From the NCBI RefSeq assembly GCF_900156455.1, contig NZ_FTNQ01000001.1:868001-932000 (forward strand): 64,000 nt of DNA. Direction: 5' to 3'. This document shows, in pieces, positions 57,596 to 64,000 of this stretch. A program made the position numbers and the translations under genes. This DNA is from Microbacterium sp. RURRCA19A (lineage in GTDB: Bacteria; Actinomycetota; Actinomycetes; Actinomycetales; Microbacteriaceae). Numbering within the stretch: the stretch's first letter is position 1; each line of letters begins with the position of its first letter. A model generated the notes under the pieces. It was not told the origin of the DNA. It ran no database searches and saw nothing but the letters and a program-made list of their open reading frames with translations.

Positions 57596-58621
57596 TCACT
57601 CGGCCGCGCGAGCGATGTCCGACAGCTGGGCGCGGCTGAGCCGGACGCCCACCGCGCGCATGCACTCGACGACGTGCCGCGGAGCGAACGCGTTGACGAT
57701 CGGCGCCGTGACCGCCTTCTGAGCGAGGAGCCAGGCCACCGCGACCGCGGCATCCGGAACCCCCAGTTCCACGCCGACGGCATCGAGCGCGCGCAGCACC
57801 CGCGATCCCCGGCGGTTCAGGTGAGCCGCGAGCTGCGAGCCGCGGACCGAACTCTGCTGCTGACCGCGGGTGCGGGTCTCGCCGGCGAGGAAGCCGTGCG
57901 CGAGCGGGTGGGACGGAGTCACCGCGATGCTCTGCGCCGCGGCGATCAGCCGCAGATCGCCGTCGAACTCGTCCCGGCGCATGACGTTGTACGGCACGTC
58001 CAGGACCGTCACCCGCGGGTATCCGGCCGACGAGAGGATCCGCGCCTCCACCAGCTGCGAGGCCGTGTAGCCGTGCGCGCCGATCGCGCGCACCTTGCCG
58101 CTCTCGACGAGCCACTCGCACGTCGCGAGCGTGTCCTCCAGGACCGCCGTGTCGCCGCGAATGGCATCCAGCGAGAGGACGTCGATGCGATCGGTGCCGA
58201 GACGGCTGAGCGACGCCTCGACGGCGCGGACGAGGTTCACCGCGCCGAGTCCCGGGTTGTCGGGATGCCGCCCGATGCGCACCGCAAGCACGGTGTCGTC
58301 GCGCGTGCCGCGGGAACGCATCCACGAGCCGATGATGTACTCGCTGCGTCCCGCCGCGTAGCTGTCGGCGGTGTGGATCGCGTTGCCGCCGAGCTCGACA
58401 TACGTGTCGAGGATCTCGTGGCTCACGCGGGCATCGACGTTCCAGCCGAACTCGCCACCGCCGAGGAACAGCGGGAACACGTCGAAGCCGGTCTCGCCGA
58501 GGGGCACGCGCACGTGCGACCCGAGGCCGGGACCCTGCAGCGTCACGGGAGCGGACGGGTGAGGCACCCGGTTGCGGCGCAGGGGCGGCGTGGCCGTCTC
58601 GTCGACGCCCGAGCCACTCAT
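57596..58621 (-). CDS. aldo/keto-reductase-like protein lacking two catalytic residues
   Basis: 341 residues with the aldo/keto reductase TIM-barrel pattern: GGNAIHTADSYAAGRSE (Asp86 and Tyr89 of the tetrad), DRIDVLSLD and a C-terminal MRAVGVRLSRAQLSDI. The catalytic Lys expected in the TK-x-G motif is Arg115 (AVRIG), and the His expected at the end of the IDxxxxH strand is Asp152. Reductase activity is therefore doubtful; it may be a binding protein or an altered enzyme. The ATG at 58621 is preceded by GAGGAG. Confidence 0.85.
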   Translation of the reverse strand: MSGSGVDETATPPLRRNRVPHPSAPVTLQGPGLGSHVRVPLGETGFDVFPLFLGGGEFGWNVDARVSHEILDTYVELGGNAIHTADSYAAGRSEYIIGSWMRSRGTRDDTVLAVRIGRHPDNPGLGAVNLVRAVEASLSRLGTDRIDVLSLDAIRGDTAVLEDTLATCEWLVESGKVRAIGAHGYTASQLVEARILSSAGYPRVTVLDVPYNVMRRDEFDGDLRLIAAAQSIAVTPSHPLAHGFLAGETRTRGQQQSSVRGSQLAAHLNRRGSRVLRALDAVGVELGVPDAAVAVAWLLAQKAVTAPIVNAFAPRHVVECMRAVGVRLSRAQLSDIARAAE

Positions 58622-58797
58622 GGGCCACTCCTCGGTGCACCGGAGACCGGACGCCGACGGCGCCCGCTTCGCCCCCGACGCGTAGTTCGAGGGTAGGGCC
58701 TCACCAGGGCCCGACCGCCGATTCGCCCGGCTCGGCGATAAACATTGCATAACGCTTGAAGACGGCCGCCTGACCGCCGCCGGCCGGGCCGGAATGC

Positions 58798-58836
58798 ACG
58801 GATGCCCGCCCCGCGTGACGCGGGACGGGCATCCGT
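58798..58836 (-). terminator. terminator of pnp
   Basis: Outer stem ACGGATGCCCG/CGGGCATCCGT (11 bp), one C-A mismatch, inner stem CCCGCG/CGCGGG and a TGA loop; begins 11 nt after the pnp stop. Confidence 0.85.
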
Positions 58837-58846
58837 CGGAGAGGGG

Positions 58847-61135
58847 TCAGCCCTCGGCGGGAGCCTCGGGGCCCTCGCTGGCCGCAGCCGAGCCCTCGGT
58901 GTCGGCGGGCTCGGTGGCCTCGTCGAGCACGGGCTCCAGCGACAGCTTGCCGCGGTCGTCGATCTTCGTGATACGCACGAGGATCTTGCGACCGACCGAC
59001 AGCACGTCCTCGACGTTCTCGACACGCTTGCCGCCGGCGAGCTTGCGGACCTCGCTGACGTGCAGCAGGCCGTCCTTGCCGGGAAGCAGCGAGATGAACG
59101 CGCCGAACGTCGCGATCTTCACGACCGTACCCAGGAACTGCTCGCCGACCTCCGGGTTGGTGGGGTTGGCGATCGCGTTGACCTGGGCGCGGGCGGCCTC
59201 GGCCGAGGGGCCGTCGGTCGCACCGATGTAGACCGTGCCGTCGTCCTCGATCGAGATCTGGGCGCCGGTCTCGTCCTGGATAGAGTTGATCGTCTTGCCC
59301 TTGGGGCCGATGAGCTCACCGATCTTGTCGACCGGGATCTGCACGCTGATGACGCGGGGCGCGGTGGGCGCCATCTCGTCGGGCGCATCGATCGCGGCGT
59401 TCAGGACGTTCAGGATCGTGAGGCGAGCCTCGCGAGCCTGCTGCAGCGCGGCGGTGAGCACCGACGACGGGATGCCGTCGAGCTTCGTGTCGAGCTGGAT
59501 CGCGGTGACGAACTCGCTCGTACCCGCGACCTTGAAGTCCATGTCGCCGAGCGCGTCCTCGGCGCCGAGGATGTCGGTCAGCGCGGCGTAGCGCGTCTGC
59601 CCGTCGACCTCGTCCGAGACCAGACCCATGGCGATACCGGCGACGGGGGCGCGAAGGGGCACACCCGCGTTCAGCAGCGACAGGGTCGAAGCGCACACCG
59701 AGCCCATCGAGGTCGAGCCGTTGGAGCCCAGCGCCTCGGAGACCTGACGGATGGCGTAGGGGAACTCCTCGCGGCTCGGCAGCACCGGGACGAGGGCGCG
59801 CTCGGCGAGGAAGCCGTGCCCGATCTCGCGACGCTTGGGCGAACCCACGCGACCGGTCTCACCGGTCGAGTACGGCGGGAAGTTGTAGTGGTGCATGTAG
59901 CGCTTGCTCGTGACCGGCGACAGCGAGTCGATCTGCTGCTCCATCTTGAGCATGTTCAGCGTGGTCACGCCCAGGATCTGGGTCTCGCCGCGCTGGAAGA
60001 TCGCCGAGCCGTGGACGCGCGGGATGACCTGCACCTCGGCGTCGAGCGGACGGATGTCGGCCAGGCCGCGGCCGTCGATGCGGACGCCCTCGGTGAGGAT
60101 GCGGCCGCGCACGATCTTCTTGGTGACCGACTTGTACGCACCGGAGAACTCCAGGGGAGCCCCGGCCGGCAGCTCGCCCGCCTCGACGGCGGCGATGAGC
60201 TCGGCCTTGACGCGGTCCTTGACGGCGTCGTCGGCGTTCTGGCGCTCCTGCTTGTCGGCGATCTGGTAGATGCCGACGAGGTCGTCGTACGCGCGACCGG
60301 CGACGAAGTCGTAGACCTCGGAGCTGTACGCGGGGAAGACCGGGTACGGCTGGATCTCCTTGGCCGCGGTGTTCGCGACGACGTTCTGTGCGGCGACGAG
60401 CTCGCGGATGAAGGGCTTCGAGGCCTCGAGGCCCTCGGCCACGACCTGCTCGTTCGGCTTGGTGGCGCCGCCCTTGATGAGGTTCCAGCTGCCTTCGGTG
60501 GCCTCGGCCTCGACCATCATGATCGCGACGTCGCCGTCCTCCAGGACGCGGCCGGCCACGATGAGGTCGAACACGGCCTCCTCGAGCTGCGGGGCGGTCG
60601 GGAAGGCGACCCACTGGTCGGCGTGCTCGCCGTGACCCGGGATGAGCGCCAGGCGGACACCCGCGATGGGACCCGAGAACGGCAGACCCGAGATCTGGGT
60701 CGAGAGCGAAGCGGCGTTGATGGCGAGGGCGTCGTAGAACTCGCCCGGCGCGATCGAGAGCACGGTGACGACGATCTGGACCTCGTTGCGGAGGCCGTCG
60801 ACGAACGACGGGCGCAGCGGGCGGTCGATGAGACGGCACACGAGGATGGCCTCCGTGGAGGGGCGACCCTCGCGGCGGAAGAACGAGCCGGGGATCTTGC
60901 CGGCGGCGTAGGAGCGCTCCTCGACGTCGACGGTCAGCGGGAAGAAGTCGAAGCCTTCACGCGGGTGCTTGCCGGCGCTGGTGGCCGAGAGCAGCATGGT
61001 CTCTTCGTCGAGGTACGCGGCGACGGCGCCCTGCGCCTGCTGCGCGAGACGACCGGTTTCGAAGCGGACGGTACGGGTGCCGAAACGACCGTTGTCGAGA
61101 ACGGCCTCAGCGGCGGTGATTTCTGGACCTTCCAA
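58847..61135 (-). CDS. pnp: polyribonucleotide nucleotidyltransferase (PNPase/GpsI)
   Basis: 3'-to-5' phosphorolytic RNase; actinobacterial forms are sometimes called guanosine pentaphosphate synthetase. 762 residues. Two RNase PH-like domains (first about 15-155, second about 365-580, with [14 protein letters not shown]), an all-alpha linker between them, KH domain [19 protein letters not shown] near 620 and S1 domain near 670-740. The TTG start at 61135 is set by a strong AGGAGG 6-8 nt upstream; no ATG or GTG lies near the conserved N-terminus. rpsO, its usual upstream neighbour, is not adjacent here. Confidence 0.96.
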   Translation of the reverse strand: MEGPEITAAEAVLDNGRFGTRTVRFETGRLAQQAQGAVAAYLDEETMLLSATSAGKHPREGFDFFPLTVDVEERSYAAGKIPGSFFRREGRPSTEAILVCRLIDRPLRPSFVDGLRNEVQIVVTVLSIAPGEFYDALAINAASLSTQISGLPFSGPIAGVRLALIPGHGEHADQWVAFPTAPQLEEAVFDLIVAGRVLEDGDVAIMMVEAEATEGSWNLIKGGATKPNEQVVAEGLEASKPFIRELVAAQNVVANTAAKEIQPYPVFPAYSSEVYDFVAGRAYDDLVGIYQIADKQERQNADDAVKDRVKAELIAAVEAGELPAGAPLEFSGAYKSVTKKIVRGRILTEGVRIDGRGLADIRPLDAEVQVIPRVHGSAIFQRGETQILGVTTLNMLKMEQQIDSLSPVTSKRYMHHYNFPPYSTGETGRVGSPKRREIGHGFLAERALVPVLPSREEFPYAIRQVSEALGSNGSTSMGSVCASTLSLLNAGVPLRAPVAGIAMGLVSDEVDGQTRYAALTDILGAEDALGDMDFKVAGTSEFVTAIQLDTKLDGIPSSVLTAALQQAREARLTILNVLNAAIDAPDEMAPTAPRVISVQIPVDKIGELIGPKGKTINSIQDETGAQISIEDDGTVYIGATDGPSAEAARAQVNAIANPTNPEVGEQFLGTVVKIATFGAFISLLPGKDGLLHVSEVRKLAGGKRVENVEDVLSVGRKILVRITKIDDRGKLSLEPVLDEATEPADTEGSAAASEGPEAPAEG

Positions 61136-61438
61136 GAGGTCCCTCCTTCTTTGTTTAGGCTCGGCGCCCCGTGTGGGCGACGAGCTGACATGCGAAGGAG
61201 CAGGAACAGGCAGAAAGGGCGCGCCGACTCGTCGGCCCGGAAATCCCGGCGACTGGCCACCAGTAGACGACCACCCGGCGTCATGACGGGGAGTCCACCA
61301 CAGGGGACCAGCGTCTGCCGGCCTGCTCCGTGAGCTCATGTGTAATTGAGCGGATGCCATGGCGGCATCCTCCGAGAGCCTATCAGGGCCCGACTTTCCC
61401 GGGTGGTTCGACCCGGAAGGGTGCCGTACCCTCGCCTC
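61136..61438. other. 303-bp divergent intergenic region
   Basis: Between pnp and the secreted-protein gene. It holds the pnp ribosome-binding site, an inverted pair of the heptamer GGATGCC/GGCATCC (61352-61358 and 61364-61370) and the TACCCT -10 box of the plus-strand gene (61427-61432). No ORF or RNA gene was recognised. Confidence 0.5.
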
Positions 61439-62635
61439 ATGGGCCTCAGACGTCACACACGTCACATGGCTCTCGCGAGCGCCCTGATGTGCGCCGTCCT
61501 GACGATCGCACCTCTGAGCACGACCGCGGACGCCTCCGTCCGGTCTGCGGCGGTCGGTGACGACGACCCCGCGGTCGCCGACCTGAAGGCACAGCTGGAT
61601 GCCGCCGAGGCTGCCGCGGCGTCCGCGTCGCGGGGTGCCCTCGACGCGTCCGCCGCCGCGGAACGCGCGCGGCTGCTCGCCGAGAGCACGGCGGCTCGCG
61701 CCCAGACGTTGACGGCCCGGAGCGCCGACGCCGACGCGACCCTCGCCTCGGCGACCGCGCGCGCCGGTGCGAGCGCGTCCCGGCTGTACCGCTCGACCGC
61801 CGGGGGTCCTCTCGTCGCCCAGCTGCTGACCGCGGCAGACCCCGACTCGCTGCTGGAGCGTCTCGGCATCCTGGATCGGGTGTCGGCCGTGACGGCACGG
61901 ACCGCGAGCGAGGCGCGTTCGGCGTCGGACCTCGCGACGTCGCTGCGCACGCAAGCGGACGCGGCGCGCGCGGAGGCGGCCCGCCTCGCGAACGAGGCCG
62001 CGACCACGGCGGCGGAGGCTCAGACCCGGGCCGATTCCGAGGCGACCACGGTCGCTGCGACCCGCACACGGCTCGACGAGCTGTACGCGCAGCTCGCCGC
62101 GATCCGCGAGACCACCGCGGCGCAGGAGCGCGCCGCCCGGCTCGCGCAGCAGACCGCAGCTCTGGCGGCACAGTCCGCTGCGGCGACCGGCGGCTCGTCC
62201 GGCGGGGGCGCGACGAGCAGCGGGTCCGGCGGATCGTCGAGCGGGGGCTCGGCGAGCAGCGGGTCGGGGGCGTCCGCCGGCAGCGGTGGCGGGAGCGGCA
62301 GCACCACAGCCCCGGCGGGTCCGACGATGTCGCCCTCCGCGGCGCGCGAGTACGCCCGTGGCGCCATCGGGTCGTACGGCTGGGGTGACGATCAGTTCTC
62401 GTGTCTCGTCTCGCTCTGGAACCGGGAGTCCGGCTGGCGCGCCGACGCCCTCAATCCGTGGAGCGGTGCCTATGGCATCCCGCAGGCCCTCCCCGGGGAG
62501 AAGATGGTCACCGCCGGAGTGGACTGGCGCACGAACGCCGCGACCCAGATCGACTGGGGGCTGTCGTACATCCGCTCGGTCTACGGCTCCCCGTGCGGCG
62601 CTTGGGCGCACTCCGAGGCCACGGGCTGGTACTGA
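61439..62635 (+). CDS. secreted coiled-coil protein with lysozyme-like C-terminal domain
   Basis: 398 residues. Signal peptide about 1-33 (cleavage after ADA), an Ala-rich coiled coil (about 45-245) resembling the hook regions of peptidoglycan-hydrolase activators, a Gly/Ser linker (about 248-292), and a C-terminal domain. The latter contains [18 protein letters not shown] and the [13 protein letters not shown] pattern of transglycosylase-like, aggregation-promoting-factor-type domains; Glu in NRESGW is the likely catalytic acid. Acts on the cell wall outside the membrane. TACCCT -10 box 6 nt before the ATG. Confidence 0.88.
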   Translation: MGLRRHTRHMALASALMCAVLTIAPLSTTADASVRSAAVGDDDPAVADLKAQLDAAEAAAASASRGALDASAAAERARLLAESTAARAQTLTARSADADATLASATARAGASASRLYRSTAGGPLVAQLLTAADPDSLLERLGILDRVSAVTARTASEARSASDLATSLRTQADAARAEAARLANEAATTAAEAQTRADSEATTVAATRTRLDELYAQLAAIRETTAAQERAARLAQQTAALAAQSAAATGGSSGGGATSSGSGGSSSGGSASSGSGASAGSGGGSGSTTAPAGPTMSPSAAREYARGAIGSYGWGDDQFSCLVSLWNRESGWRADALNPWSGAYGIPQALPGEKMVTAGVDWRTNAATQIDWGLSYIRSVYGSPCGAWAHSEATGWY

Positions 62636-62767
62636 CTTCACCCGAGCCGCCAGATCACGCGATGCGGCCGAAGTCACTCCTTCTGGTCGGCCATACCGCG
62701 TACGTTCGGCCGGATCACGTGAATTGGCGGCCGCTCGGGCGTCCGGGGCGCAGCGCGGGCGCGACCC

Positions 62768-64000
62768 CTAGGACGACGTGCGCTGACGCTCGCCGCGCGT
62801 CGGGAGCTCGACGTACCCGTCGTGCTTGGGGAGGATGCCGTCGCCGGCGGTGCGCCCGCGGATGCGGCGCCAGACCCACGGCAGGGCGTCACGCGTGAGC
62901 CATCCGCCCCGCGGCACCTCGTCGTCCGCGTGCAGGGCCTCGTCGAGGCCGGACAGTTCCCCGGCGTCGGGCACCCCGAGCGCTTCGGCCGCGCGGTACG
63001 CCACGAGCCGGTGCCCCCGCGACCGCAGGTGCACCAGGTCATCGGCCCACAGTGACAGGTCGCCGATCTCGGCGACCGCCTCCAGGTCGAGCAGGATCGC
63101 GCCGTGCGTACGGGCGATCCGGCGCAGCTCGACGTTGTAGGCGGCGAACCGGCGGGCGAAGATCCGCGCAGCCGCCCGCCGGGGAAGGAACGTCGTGACC
63201 AGCAGCACGTCCGCGCCGGTGCGACGCACGGCCCGCACGGCGGACTCCACCTCGGCGGCGAGGGCCGGGATCACCGGCGCGGGACCAACGAGGTCGTTCG
63301 CGCCGATGAGGATCGAGACGAGGTCGGGCCGGAGCGCGAGGGCCGCGGGGATCTGCTCGTCGATGAGGTGCCGCACGCGGCGGCTGCGGACCGCGAGGTT
63401 GGCGTACCGGAACGGCCCCGCGTCGCTCGTGTGGGCCAGGAGCTCCGCGAGACGGTCGGCCCACCCGCGGAACTGGCCCGACGGCATCCGCGACGCGTCG
63501 CACAGCCCCTCGGTCAGCGAATCGCCGAGCGCGACGTAGCGGGTCCAGTGCCCTCGGGGGCGTGGTGCGGGCACCTCGGGCCGCTCGCCGCCGCGCACGA
63601 GCATCCCGGCATCGCGCGCGCGCAACGCCGCCGCGTCGCGGTAGTGCCCGACGAGCTCACGGGTGAGCGCCTCCCACGTGCGCCCGGCGACGGCATCCCG
63701 GGCCGCCCGTGCGAACGCCTGCCGTTTCGACTCGTCGCCCACGAGGTCGGCGACCCGCGCCCGCAGGTCGTCGAGGTCGCCCGGCTTGTACAGCCACCCG
63801 TCGACGCTCGAGCGGACGAGATCCAGCGGACCCCCGACGCCGGTGGCGACCACCGGGACACCGCTGGCCAGGGCCTCCTGGATCGTCTGGCCGAACGTCT
63901 CGCTCTCGCCGGGATGCACGAACACGTCGAACCCGGCCATCGCCCGCGCGAGCGCGTTACCCGACAGGTGTCCCGTGAACACGGCATCCGGGATCGCCCT
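62768..64000 (-). CDS. glycosyltransferase (GT4)-SGNH hydrolase fusion, C-terminal part (cut by window edge)
   Basis: 411 residues are visible and the frame stays open past the window end. Residues 1-125 are the C-terminal half of a GT-B glycosyltransferase (FDVFVHPGESETFGQTIQEA, then ALASGVPVVATGVGGP), the sugar-nucleotide-binding part. After a short linker comes an SGNH/GDSL hydrolase: GDSLTEG (Ser block), NLAVRSRR (Gly/Asn block), IGANDL and the C-terminal DDLVHLRSRGH with the Asp-His pair. The two domains are in one uninterrupted frame. A likely role is glycosylation and deacylation of an envelope lipid or glycan, which is inference. Confidence 0.88.
   Translation of the reverse strand, partial: RAIPDAVFTGHLSGNALARAMAGFDVFVHPGESETFGQTIQEALASGVPVVATGVGGPLDLVRSSVDGWLYKPGDLDDLRARVADLVGDESKRQAFARAARDAVAGRTWEALTRELVGHYRDAAALRARDAGMLVRGGERPEVPAPRPRGHWTRYVALGDSLTEGLCDASRMPSGQFRGWADRLAELLAHTSDAGPFRYANLAVRSRRVRHLIDEQIPAALALRPDLVSILIGANDLVGPAPVIPALAAEVESAVRAVRRTGADVLLVTTFLPRRAAARIFARRFAAYNVELRRIARTHGAILLDLEAVAEIGDLSLWADDLVHLRSRGHRLVAYRAAEALGVPDAGELSGLDEALHADDEVPRGGWLTRDALPWVWRRIRGRTAGDGILPKHDGYVELPTRGERQRTSS

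Noticed and set aside
58741..58797. Start of a further gene between pnp and the aldo/keto-reductase-like gene
   Set aside because: No ORF with a ribosome-binding site; the stretch is AT-richer spacer ahead of the pnp terminator.
62666..62692. GGCCGA/TCGGCC hairpin downstream of the secreted protein gene as a terminator
   Set aside because: Only 6 bp with a 15-nt loop and no flanking T-tract; too weak to call.

Overview
The window is high-GC, densely packed bacterial chromosome in which neighbouring genes very often overlap as ATGA, GTGA or TGATG. It looks like a member of the Microbacteriaceae, probably Microbacterium or a close relative. The evidence is the gene content and order (clgR/DUF3046/recA/recX, ftsK/pgsA/cinA, infC beside DUF1844, a LysM gene divergent from lexA) and the frequent leaderless starts, where a TAnnnT -10 box sits 6-8 nt before ATG or GTG. 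This placement is inferred from sequence features, not from a database search. No rRNA, tRNA, CRISPR array, prophage or intact insertion sequence was seen.

Layout. 1-14.8 kb, minus strand: pheST, then argCJBDF, an acyltransferase-like membrane protein, argH, a SatD-family regulator with a membrane partner, a triple-DUF2510 membrane protein and the start of tyrS. 14.9-18.3 kb: a glutamate-type amino-acid ABC transporter (ATPase, lipoprotein, two permeases). 18.4-20.6 kb: an RNA methyltransferase and infC-rpmI-rplT. 20.8-26.5 kb: DUF1844, SseB-like protein, hisC-hisB-hisH-hisA, and a LysM protein divergent from lexA. 26.6-31.9 kb: a putative membrane zinc peptidase, an S9 peptidase, hflX and a methyltransferase. 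32-45.9 kb, minus strand: a conserved actinobacterial core (dapA, rnj, acetyltransferase, ftsK, pgsA, cinA, clgR, DUF3046, recA, recX, miaB, miaA, acetyltransferase, dapF). 46-52.4 kb: Nudix, SDR-dfrA-thyA, thioredoxin-like/DUF4395, OsmC, a TIGR01777 epimerase and dapB with a membrane partner. 52.5-58.6 kb: a more accessory stretch of acetyltransferases, small membrane proteins, an XRE regulator, a methyltransferase and a histidine phosphatase whose 3' third is duplicated 2.7 kb away, ending with an unusual aldo/keto-reductase-like protein. 58.8-64 kb: pnp, a secreted coiled-coil protein with a lysozyme-like C-terminus, and a glycosyltransferase-SGNH hydrolase fusion cut by the window edge.

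The strongest new signal is upstream of argC: a promoter, then a 19-residue leader ORF with a good ribosome-binding site that encodes RRRRVARR, then alternative RNA pairings. This looks like an arginine-sensing attenuator, in an operon that lacks argR at its usual place. Other regulatory signals are tandem LexA-like boxes over the LysM promoter with a matching box upstream of recA, an operator-like repeat over the satD -10 box, a palindrome upstream of clgR, and an ATC start codon for infC. At least 22 genes appear to have leaderless promoters, and this decided several start codons.
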